Part shown: piece after piece, positions 1 through 5,892 of the stretch | Numbering within the stretch: the first letter of the stretch is position 1 | How the letters are laid out: each line of letters begins with the position of its first letter | NCBI GenBank assembly: GCA_025450405.1 | Contig: JANWHL010000240.1 | Location: forward strand, 1 to 6,796 | Length of the DNA stretch: 6,796 nt | Source of the DNA: Ktedonobacterales bacterium | GTDB lineage: Bacteria > Chloroflexota > Ktedonobacteria > Ktedonobacterales > JADMIN01 | Reading direction: 5' to 3' | Made by a program: the position numbers and the translations under genes | The notes under the pieces: generated by a model | What the model was told of the DNA's origin: nothing | What the model saw: only the letters and a program-made list of their open reading frames with translations | The model's database searches: none

Positions 1-1062
1 GACACGATGCCTGAATCCATCAGGTAGTGATAGAGGCCGTTGACATTGGTCAGGTCGCGATTGGTGTTGGCCGAGTACGGCGGCAGCGTGAACGGGTAGT
101 AGCTATAGCTGTAGCTGCCGATGTAGGGGGACGCGGGCGTGTAGCCACCGGCGCCGCCGTTGAGCAGCCCAGCGATGGCACCCTCCTGCGTGAGCGCGCG
201 CGCGACGAATTGGGCACACTGGAAGAACGGCTGGTACCAGTTGACTCCGGCCCCGCCATTGCCCTGCACGATCGTCCCGTCGTGATTTGTTCCGTCGCCG
301 CACGAATAGTTCGGATAGTAGCCGGATTCTCCTGAGGAATCGCAATACAGGTGTGACGTATCATCGTAGCTGGTGTAGTTCCAGTTGTCGTCCGCCCAGC
401 ACACCACATCGCAGCCGCCCCCGCCGCCGATGATGGAATCCGGTCCCGGTCTCGCTTGCGTGGACGGGCTGGCGACTGGATTGATGGTCGCCGGGAAGGC
501 GAGACTATCCAGAATGCCGGCGAATACGCTGCCGTCGGCACCCACGTTGGCGCTCATGTGGCCCTTGGCATCGGTTTGCTGGATGAGCGTGAAGCCGTAG
601 ATGTTGGTCGTGCCCGCCCGGTTGCGCGCCGCGACGACTACCGTTTGGCTCTGCGCTGGCTTCGGCGTTTCGTGCCGGGCCTGCGCGGTCATCGGAGGCT
701 GGTAGGGACTGAGATAGGCGATGGCCGGTGCGCTCGCCACCGTGCGGGATACGACGCTTGTCGCTCCAGGTGGGACCGCCTGATTGAGCACCATGGTCGG
801 CGTGGCGGTCGTCGTCAAGACAATTGGACTCATCGTCGTAGCGGTCGACGGATTGATGAGCGTGATGTGGCTACCGTCGCGCTCGGGGGCCAGGATCCAG
901 GTACGCGGATAGCTCAGCGAGAATCCATGGACGGGATCGTGGAAGGTGCGCCAGGGAGCGGGGGCCGCGGCAAAAGGCCACGCGGCATAGAGCATGCCGA
1001 TCATGAGGCTAGCGATAAGGATAGTAAAGCCGAGGGCACGCGTATGCGTGCTGTGCTGACAT
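1..1062 (-). CDS. Secreted protein with PsbP/DUF1795-like domain and NlpC/P60-type cysteine amidase-like domain (3' end cut by window edge; start apparently frameshifted)
   Basis: One minus-strand frame is open from about 1148 to the left edge with no stop. It encodes a hydrophobic signal segment (codons about 1037-980, ALGFTILIASLMIGMLYAAW, then AAA). Next comes a domain opening with FHDPVHGFSLSYPRTW (about 944-897) and closing with FAGILDSLAF (about 524-495), the usual start and end of PsbP/DUF1795-like surface domains. A Pro/Ser/Gly linker leads to a Cys- and Tyr-rich region with FQCAQFVARAL (likely nucleophile Cys at 218-216) and NVNGLYHYLMDSG near the edge. These resemble Amidase_6 or CHAP domains of the NlpC/P60 superfamily, so it probably cleaves cell-wall peptide or amide bonds outside the cell. 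The expected catalytic His lies beyond the window. The strong ribosome site points to ATG 1062, but that frame stops after 17 codons; a one-base shift within about 10 codons joins it to the signal peptide. In-frame ATGs at 1148 and 1004 have no well-spaced ribosome site. Secretion is well supported; the exact family is tentative. Confidence 0.72.
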
Positions 1063-1068
1063 CCTGTT

Positions 1069-1074
1069 CTCCTT
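1069..1074 (-). promoter_or_regulatory. Ribosome binding site AAGGAG before the out-of-frame ATG at 1062
   Basis: AAGGAG lies six bases before ATG 1062-1060 on the minus strand, an ideal Shine-Dalgarno arrangement. It marks 1062 as the probable native start of the secreted protein, although the downstream coding frame is shifted by one base. Confidence 0.55.
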
Positions 1075-1200
1075 GCCGCACTAAACGGACAATGGCGCGT
1101 CGAATTGGGGCATCCTATCGACCTAGCAATCGACAGCTTGGACGACATCTCCTGATGACTTTCATGCGAGTGACCCGGCAGGATTCTGTGCCATAGCCCT

Positions 1201-1229
1201 CTGGCAGCGGCCCGCGCGCTCAGTATACT
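1201..1229 (+). promoter_or_regulatory. Possible sigma-70-like promoter for the lipoprotein gene
   Basis: CTGGCA (1201-1206, four of six matches to TTGACA) is followed after exactly 17 bases by TATACT (1224-1229, five of six matches to TATAAT). The -10 box lies in the palindrome CAGTATACTG. If used, it would give a leader of about 350 bases before the lipoprotein start at 1584, which is long, so the call is tentative. Confidence 0.3.
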
Positions 1230-1571
1230 GGCTGGTGTCAATACCGCCGAGATGGGCAGATGGGCAAAATTAGTGTGCGTGCGCTCCCGCATGATGGCCG
1301 TGATGAGGTGGGCGCGGCGGCTGGGGCTTTGGCGCTTGACCACCGGTTCTGGCAGCCGGCATGCGGGGGCAGACACATCCGCCGGCCGCATGCCCCTCAG
1401 CACCCGAGCGTTTCCTGGCCCGCGCGCTGAGATCAGAGCGAATGCCGCGGGCTGAGGGAACTCGCCCGCCTCGCTCGGCGTCACAGAGGATGAGCCGGCG
1501 GTCTGACCCGTCGGTATGTGGCAGGCGGATTCGGTGGCGCGTGGTGAGCAAACGCGGCCAAACGGACCGAT

Positions 1572-1577
1572 GGGAGG
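1572..1577 (+). promoter_or_regulatory. Ribosome binding site GGGAGG choosing start 1584
   Basis: GGGAGG stands six bases before ATG 1584. It favours this start over the internal ATG at 1680, which has no comparable site and would remove the basic n-region of the lipoprotein signal peptide. Confidence 0.55.
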
Positions 1578-1583
1578 CGCGCG

Positions 1584-2942
1584 ATGGTGCCAATCGGCGA
1601 CCGAACAAAGCCGGGATTGCGTGGTGGCGGGTTGCGGCGCGGAACCCGACGGCTGGGGCCGCGGCAAGCGCTGCGCGCGATGCCGCTGATCCTGGCGCTC
1701 GCCCTGGCGGCGTGCGCCCTCCCGTTTGGCGTGACAATCGGCGGCGTCGGCGGCAAGACCATCGCCCCGCCCTCGCCACCGATGCCGCGTCTTGTGTGGG
1801 TCGCCGATGCGGGCCATGCCAAGCGCGCCGCGATCCTGCAACTGGACGCCGACCCCGGGATCGCCACCGTCTTCGCGCTGGCCGGGCGGGCGTCCAGCGG
1901 CTTCGGCGGGCCGGTCATGCTGCCCACCGCCGATCGCCTGATCGCCTTCGACCGCGCAACGGGCTCACCGCGGTGGACTTTCGACGCGTCCACGCTCGCG
2001 GTGCCAGCCGAGGAGCGGCGCCTGAGTGGCTTCGCCGTGGACGACATCCACCATCACCTGCTAATCGCGGCGGGCGCTCAGATCCTCATCCTCGACGGGG
2101 CCACCGGCACCACCGTTATTCCCCGCGATCTGCCCCCGGGCGTGAGTTGCGTCAATCCACCGGCTCCGCTGACCCCGCCCACCAGGGGGGCGGACCAGAC
2201 CGTGACCTTCCTGTGCTCGCGGATAGAGGCGAACGGCGGGGTGAGCACTGTGGATGTGTCCGTGAATCCCACGAGCGGCGCATTGAGTATCAGTCCAACG
2301 CCCACCACGCCGATCACCCTACCACAGCCGGAGGGTATCGCCGGGCACGTCTACCGAGTGACCCCGACCGGACTGGCGGTGATGGCCCCGGCTCCCAGCA
2401 GGGGCGAGATGCCCATTGCGGAGTTGCCCTTCAACGTGGCGAACCCTTCAATCATTGCCGTCGACCACACCGGTGCCGATACCGGTTATATCTATCTCGC
2501 TGGCATCGGCGCGCAGGTCGTCGCGATCCAGGATGGTGTGGCCGGCACGCCGCCCACCGCGCCCAATGCCCTCGCGGCGAGTGTGATCGCCCAGCGCGCG
2601 GTGGCACTCGCCCTGGCGCCGACCAGCATTACACGTGGAGACGTTTTACCAGCGCTCCCTGGCTTTCTTATCACACCCGGCATCTTCGCGCGCGCGCCTT
2701 GCTTCGACGATGCAGAGCCCAACACGCCCGGCACCGCCACGGCGAACACGGCAATCACCGCCTTGAGCGATGGCACCTTCCAGGTGGACCTGCTCCTGGA
2801 CGTGCGCGATACGCAGGGCCACGTGGCCCACACGCGCCACTTCGTGGTGGCCGTCGCGGCCAGCGGGGCCGCCACCATCGCCACGGACACCGGCGACACC
2901 GATCCTTTCAAGCCGCTGCCCATCACCCCATGCCCGGTGTGA
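1584..2942 (+). CDS. Lipoprotein of unknown function with beta-propeller-like repeats
   Basis: This 452-residue protein begins with a basic n-region (several Arg in residues 13-31), a hydrophobic core (MPLILALALAA, 33-43) and the lipobox LAAC with Cys44, so it is expected to be lipid-modified and exported to the membrane surface. The mature part has short segments typical of PQQ- or YVTN-type propeller blades: LVWVADAG (70-77), DRLIAFDRATGSPRWTF (117-133) and HHHLLIAAGAQILILDGATG (156-175). Later parts are rich in Pro, Thr, Ala and Gly and contain GYIYLAGIGAQVVAIQDG, another blade-like strand. I see no catalytic motif, and a ligand or partner cannot be named. The start at 1584 is chosen for its ribosome site and because it supplies the n-region. 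The gene stands alone, divergent from the secreted amidase-like gene and convergent with mdh. A 530-codon frame overlapping it (1361-2953) is Arg/Gly/His-rich and has no protein-like features, so it is treated as a shadow. Confidence 0.78.
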   Translation: MVPIGDRTKPGLRGGGLRRGTRRLGPRQALRAMPLILALALAACALPFGVTIGGVGGKTIAPPSPPMPRLVWVADAGHAKRAAILQLDADPGIATVFALAGRASSGFGGPVMLPTADRLIAFDRATGSPRWTFDASTLAVPAEERRLSGFAVDDIHHHLLIAAGAQILILDGATGTTVIPRDLPPGVSCVNPPAPLTPPTRGADQTVTFLCSRIEANGGVSTVDVSVNPTSGALSISPTPTTPITLPQPEGIAGHVYRVTPTGLAVMAPAPSRGEMPIAELPFNVANPSIIAVDHTGADTGYIYLAGIGAQVVAIQDGVAGTPPTAPNALAASVIAQRAVALALAPTSITRGDVLPALPGFLITPGIFARAPCFDDAEPNTPGTATANTAITALSDGTFQVDLLLDVRDTQGHVAHTRHFVVAVAASGAATIATDTGDTDPFKPLPITPCPV

Positions 2943-2977
2943 GGCCAGCGTGAGGCCCCCGCGCCCGGCCGCGGAGA

Positions 2978-3025
2978 CGCGCCGCTCCATTGGGCGCGCG
3001 GTTGGACGCCCAGCGGAGCGGCGCG
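2978..3025. terminator. Long hairpin between convergent genes, possible bidirectional transcription stop
   Basis: CGCGCCGCTCC (2978-2988) pairs perfectly with GGAGCGGCGCG (3015-3025). Inside it, TGGGCG (2991-2996) pairs with CGCCCA (3007-3012) around a 10-base loop, with a two-base mismatched or wobble step between the arms. It lies just past the lipoprotein stop and just past the mdh stop, so it can act on both transcripts. Neither side has a T-run, so it may be a factor-assisted terminator or an mRNA 3'-end stabiliser. Confidence 0.55.
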
Positions 3026-3033
3026 TGAAAGTC

Positions 3034-4044
3034 TCAGTGCGCGGGCATCAACGCCTTGACCTGCTCGCGCTCCGCGACTAGCTCCTCGGTGCTGGCCTGG
3101 ATGCGCGCTTGCGCCGCGGCGTCGTGCTCGATCCCCTCGGCCACTCGCCAGCCCGTGCCCTCCGAGACCACCGGATAGCCAAACACCAACTCCGCCGGCA
3201 CGCCGTACTCGCCGTGACTGACCACCGCGAGCGAGGTGAAGTCGCCGGGCGCTGTGCCCTCGTGGATCGCGTGGACCGAGTCGATGATCGCGTTGGCGGC
3301 CGACCCGGCGGAGGAGAGACCGCGCGCCGCGATGATCGCCGCGCCGCGCCCCTGGATGGCGGTGATGAAGTCACCCCGGAGCCAGGCGTCGTCGCCAATG
3401 ACTTCAGGCGCAGGCTTCCCATCGATCCGCGCGTTGAAAGCGTCAGGATACTGCGTGGCTGAGTGATTTCCCCAGATCGCCAAATTGCTCACCCGCGCGA
3501 CCGGCACACCGGCCTTTTGCGCCAGCTGCGCCTTGGCCCGGTTCTCGTCCAGCCGCGTCATTGCGAACCAGCGGTCGTCCGGCACATCGGGCGCACTGGC
3601 GCGGGCGATCAAACAATTGGTGTTGCAGGGGTTCCCGACGACCAGCACCCGCACGTCCGTGGCGGCGTGCGCGCCAATGGCCCGCCCCTGTTCGGTGAAG
3701 CTCGCTCCGTTCACGGCTAGCAGATCGCCACGCTCCATGCCCTGCTTGCGCGGGATCGCGCCCACCAGCAGCGCCCACGACGCACCGTCGAAAACCTCGT
3801 CGAAGCTGGACGTCAGGACGACATCGCTGAGCAGCGGAAACGCGCAGTCGTCGAGCTCCATTGCCACGCCGCGCAGCGCGGGCAGCACCGGCTCGATGTC
3901 CATCAGCCGAAGCACGATCGGGGTATCGGGTCCGAGCAACTGGCCGGACGCGATGCGGTAGAGCAGAGCGTACCCGACCTGACCGGCGGCGCCAGTCACG
4001 GCGACGTGGACCGGGCGAAGCGCGCGTGGGTCTCGAGATTCCAT
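3034..4044 (-). CDS. mdh: Malate dehydrogenase (type 2, NAD-dependent)
   Basis: This cytosolic enzyme interconverts malate and oxaloacetate with NAD in the citric acid cycle. The 336-residue length fits the family. Visible motifs are the Rossmann glycine loop GAAGQVG (18-24); Asp49 in LRLMDIE, the acid that binds the NAD ribose; the substrate-loop arginines in PRKQGMERGDLL (Arg99 and Arg105); GNPCNTN with Asn138; TRLDENRA (163-170) with Asp166 and Arg169; and the catalytic His194 in WGNHSATQ. The form GNPCNTN plus TRLDENRA is typical of the cytosolic/Thermus-like type-2 group, not the LDH-like group. The start at 4044 follows a strong GAGGAGG site with 5-base spacing. The frame is open upstream to 4329, but those codons are Arg-rich and unlike MDH, so they are excluded. 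No other citric acid cycle gene is adjacent. It is transcribed away from the response regulator and converges on the lipoprotein gene. Confidence 0.96.
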   Translation of the reverse strand: MESRDPRALRPVHVAVTGAAGQVGYALLYRIASGQLLGPDTPIVLRLMDIEPVLPALRGVAMELDDCAFPLLSDVVLTSSFDEVFDGASWALLVGAIPRKQGMERGDLLAVNGASFTEQGRAIGAHAATDVRVLVVGNPCNTNCLIARASAPDVPDDRWFAMTRLDENRAKAQLAQKAGVPVARVSNLAIWGNHSATQYPDAFNARIDGKPAPEVIGDDAWLRGDFITAIQGRGAAIIAARGLSSAGSAANAIIDSVHAIHEGTAPGDFTSLAVVSHGEYGVPAELVFGYPVVSEGTGWRVAEGIEHDAAAQARIQASTEELVAEREQVKALMPAH

Positions 4045-4479
4045 GGCTTCCTCCTCATCTGGACAGCGCGTCGCCGCGGATAGAACGGAGCCGCGGCGGC
4101 GCCAGCGCACGTGGTTGGCGTCGCTCATCCGGCGACCTCTCCGCGTTCCACGCGCCCCATTCCATGATAGCGCGTCCTGGGCACCGTGCGCCTCGCTGAT
4201 CGCCCAGTCGGCAGTCGTGGTGGTGTCGACAGCCGTTTCGCGGCCACTCATGAGGACGCGTGGCGTGCGATGTCCGTGCCTGTCAGTGCCTGGCGCCGCC
4301 GCGACCGCTTGCCATGTGGCCAGACCCATGATACGATCGTTTGTAGAACATATGACCTAGTGCGACGGCATGGAAACCTCGAAGTGTGAATCCCGGAGCG
4401 AAGACGGCGTGGACGCGGTCGCGTGGATGGCGTGCGTGGTGTACATGGCTAGACGGCGGATGCCAGGAGGACAGGAACG
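4045..4479. other. Divergent intergenic region between mdh and the response regulator
   Basis: These 435 bases should contain the promoters of both flanking genes. The rightward promoter is visible at 4309-4337. For mdh only a weak -10-like TATCAT on the minus strand (4169-4164) stands out, without a convincing -35. Frames crossing the region (for example 4386-4577 on plus) have no protein-like features. No tRNA or riboswitch is apparent. Confidence 0.55.
4309..4337 (+). promoter_or_regulatory. Sigma-70-like promoter with extended -10, upstream of the response regulator
   Basis: TTGCCA (4309-4314, five of six matches to the -35 consensus) is separated by 17 bases from TACGAT (4332-4337, four of six to the -10 consensus). 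TG sits at 4329-4330, one base before the -10, as in extended -10 promoters. Transcription would begin near 4344 and leave a leader of about 135 bases before the receiver gene start. Confidence 0.5.
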
Positions 4480-4902
4480 ATGTGGCGGGTACTGGTCGTG
4501 GACGACGAGCCGGCCCTCCGCGAGGTGCTGAAGGTGGCGCTGGAGCTGGAAGGCTACGAAGTCGTGACTGCGCGTGACGGTGTTGAGGCGTTGCGGTTTC
4601 TAGAGTCGCGGGACGACGCTTGGGTCGTTCTGCTCGACGTCATGATGCCGCGCATGGGTGGACTGGAAGTCTGCCACCGTCTGCGGGAGACGGGGTGGGC
4701 GGCGCGGCACCGCGTGGTGCTCATGACCGCCGGACTCTTGACCCCGGAGGAGTGCCCGGCGCCAGCGCGGGCGCTGCTCTACAAACCCTTCGAGCTGGCA
4801 ACGTTGATCCGGTTGGTTTCCCATCTGGCCGGCGGAATGGCGCCCGTGAGTGTCGTTCCGACCGAGTCGTTCAGCGCGCTCGGCGTTGTCCCGGCGTCTT
4901 GA
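4480..4902 (+). CDS. Single-domain response regulator (CheY-like receiver)
   Basis: The 140-residue protein is essentially one receiver domain that would accept phosphate from a sensor histidine kinase. The acidic pocket Asp8-Asp9 is in VLVVDDE, the phosphoacceptor Asp53 is in VVLLDVMMPRMGG, the switch Thr83 is in VVLMTAG, and Lys102 is in the conserved LYKPFE. All key residues are present, so it should be active. There is no output domain; the last 25 or so residues (AGGMAPVSVVPTESFSALGVVPAS) are a short nonconserved tail. The start at 4480 follows AGGAGG (4465-4470) with 9-base spacing. It has its own promoter upstream and a strong terminator downstream, so it is probably monocistronic. No histidine kinase lies in the window, so its partner and output are unknown; it may work by protein contact, as CheY and Spo0F do. 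Confidence 0.92.
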   Translation: MWRVLVVDDEPALREVLKVALELEGYEVVTARDGVEALRFLESRDDAWVVLLDVMMPRMGGLEVCHRLRETGWAARHRVVLMTAGLLTPEECPAPARALLYKPFELATLIRLVSHLAGGMAPVSVVPTESFSALGVVPAS

Positions 4903-4932
4903 CCACAGTGGCGCTGGGAAAGTGATCGTCTT

Positions 4933-4962
4933 GGGCGGGCGGATCTATTGATCCGCCCGCCC
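4933..4962 (+). terminator. Intrinsic terminator after the response regulator
   Basis: GGGCGGGCGGATC (4933-4945) and GATCCGCCCGCCC (4950-4962) form a perfect 13-base-pair stem with a TATT loop, followed by the moderately T-rich AGTGTTGTTTGG. It sits 30 bases after the receiver stop codon and should end that transcript, separating it from the dehydrogenase gene. Confidence 0.85.
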
Positions 4963-5018
4963 AGTGTTGTTTGGCGCGTAACCTGGCACGGACCCACATC
5001 GCGTCTGTCTGAATCGCG

Positions 5019-5024
5019 TATGAT
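5019..5024 (+). promoter_or_regulatory. Possible -10 box for the dehydrogenase gene
   Basis: TATGAT matches five of six positions of the -10 consensus and lies between the terminator and the dehydrogenase start, where a promoter is needed. No good -35 box is seen at the proper spacing, so this is a weak call. Confidence 0.28.
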
Positions 5025-5087
5025 GGCGCTTGTGGTGGCCAGAGTACGTTTTGGTGCGGCCAATGGCCCGGCGGGGGAGTGAACGAC

Positions 5088-5885
5088 ATGAGCGATGGAG
5101 AGGCAAGCGCCGACGTGGCGAGCGCGCGAGCGGACGAGCGGTCGGACCTTCGCGGCAAGGTGGCCGTCATCACCGGGGCTGGTGGTGGCATCGGCGCGGC
5201 CATCGCGATCGCCCTATCGCGGCGGGGCGTACGCCTCGCGCTCAGCGCCCGGCGCGCCGAAACGTTGGAGGCGCTCGCTAGCCGCCTGCGCGCGGATCCC
5301 GGCGTGGAGGTGCTGGCGCTGCCGGGCGACGTGCGCGACGAGCTCCACATCGAAGGACTGATACGCGAAACGCTTGGCCGCTGGGGCCAGATCGACGTCC
5401 TCGTGCCCAATGCTGGGGCGGGCTATCGCGCCCCCATTGCCGAGGGCGATCCCGCTCGGTGGAAACAGTTGCTGGATGTGAACGTCTACGGCGTGCTGCT
5501 GACCCTGCGCTACGGTATGCCGCCTTTGCTGGCGCGCCGCTCCGGGCACGTCGTGTTCCTGTCGTCGGTGGCCAGCCGCGTAACACAGGCGAGCAACGGC
5601 GTCTACAGCGCCACCAAATGTGCCGTGAACGCCATCGCCGAGGCACTGCGCCAGGAGGTGACGCGCGAGGGCGTGCGCGTGACGTGGATCGAGCCCGGTG
5701 TGGTGGCGACCGCCTTCCAGGATGTGGCGGGCTATTCGCCCGAGCTGCGCCAGCGCCTGCTGGAGGATCAACGTCCGCTCACCGCGGACGACATCGCGCG
5801 CGCGGTGGTCTTTGTACTAGAGCAGCCCGCGCACGTCTCCATCAACGAGTTGCTCATCCGTCCCTCGGATCAGGTCTCGGCCTAG
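5088..5885 (+). CDS. Short-chain dehydrogenase/reductase (classical SDR)
   Basis: This 265-residue Rossmann-fold oxidoreductase has all the classical SDR landmarks: the cofactor loop TGAGGGIG (29-36), Asp81 in GDV, the NAG motif (108-110), Asn132 in DVNVYG, the catalytic Ser160 in FLSSVAS, and YSATK with Tyr173 and Lys177. PG at 203-204 follows. Arg55 and Arg56 after the second strand, with no acid at its end, suggest NADPH over NADH. The substrate cannot be read from sequence; such proteins reduce or oxidise ketones, alcohols and sugars and are often annotated as generic oxidoreductases. The first 20 or so residues are a charged, Ala/Ser/Asp-rich extension before the usual start. ATG 5088 is chosen because GGGGGAG (5073-5079) lies 8 bases ahead; GTG 5079 in the same frame overlaps that site. 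It is isolated by the upstream terminator and ends 7 bases from the convergent ATPase gene. Confidence 0.93.
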   Translation: MSDGEASADVASARADERSDLRGKVAVITGAGGGIGAAIAIALSRRGVRLALSARRAETLEALASRLRADPGVEVLALPGDVRDELHIEGLIRETLGRWGQIDVLVPNAGAGYRAPIAEGDPARWKQLLDVNVYGVLLTLRYGMPPLLARRSGHVVFLSSVASRVTQASNGVYSATKCAVNAIAEALRQEVTREGVRVTWIEPGVVATAFQDVAGYSPELRQRLLEDQRPLTADDIARAVVFVLEQPAHVSINELLIRPSDQVSA

Positions 5886-5892
5886 CCGTTAC

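Larger units (their letters stand above)
1063..1583. other. Divergent intergenic region without a convincing gene
   Basis: This stretch separates the leftward secreted-protein gene from the rightward lipoprotein gene and should hold both promoters. Visible elements are a 10-base palindrome at 1221-1230 with a possible promoter, a tandem copy of GATGGGCA at 1252-1267, and the two ribosome sites at its ends. Reading frames inside it are rich in Arg, Pro and Ala, lack recognisable domains and look like chance frames of GC-rich DNA. One minus-strand frame ends in a His-rich tail (HHGHHAGAHAH, stop at 1270), but nothing upstream in that frame looks like a protein. Confidence 0.55.

Noticed and set aside
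456..1196. Plus-strand frame of 246 codons opposite the secreted-protein gene
   Set aside because: The minus strand encodes a coherent signal peptide and two domains through the same region. The plus frame is Arg/Gly-rich and featureless.
1252..1267. Tandem GATGGGCA repeat
   Set aside because: Only two 8-base copies; too short to support a repeat element or binding-site array.
1270..1779. Minus-strand frame of 169 codons with a His-rich C-terminus
   Set aside because: It is Arg/Pro/Ala-rich, overlaps the lipoprotein 5' end, and has no recognisable domain. The His-rich tail alone does not support a gene.
1361..2953. A 530-codon plus-strand frame, longer than the lipoprotein gene it overlaps
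   Set aside because: Its translation is dominated by Arg, Gly, His, Pro and Ala with no domain or signal, whereas the overlapping frame has a ribosome site, a lipobox and blade-like strands. Long open shadow frames are expected in GC-rich genes.
4045..4329. Possible N-terminal extension of malate dehydrogenase from upstream in-frame ATGs
   Set aside because: The extra 95 residues are unlike any MDH, and ATG 4044 has a strong GAGGAGG site placing the Rossmann loop at the usual distance from the N-terminus.
4386..4577. Small plus-strand frame overlapping the response regulator start
   Set aside because: Composition is Arg/Gly/Trp-rich, there is no ribosome site, and it overlaps the well-supported receiver gene in another frame.
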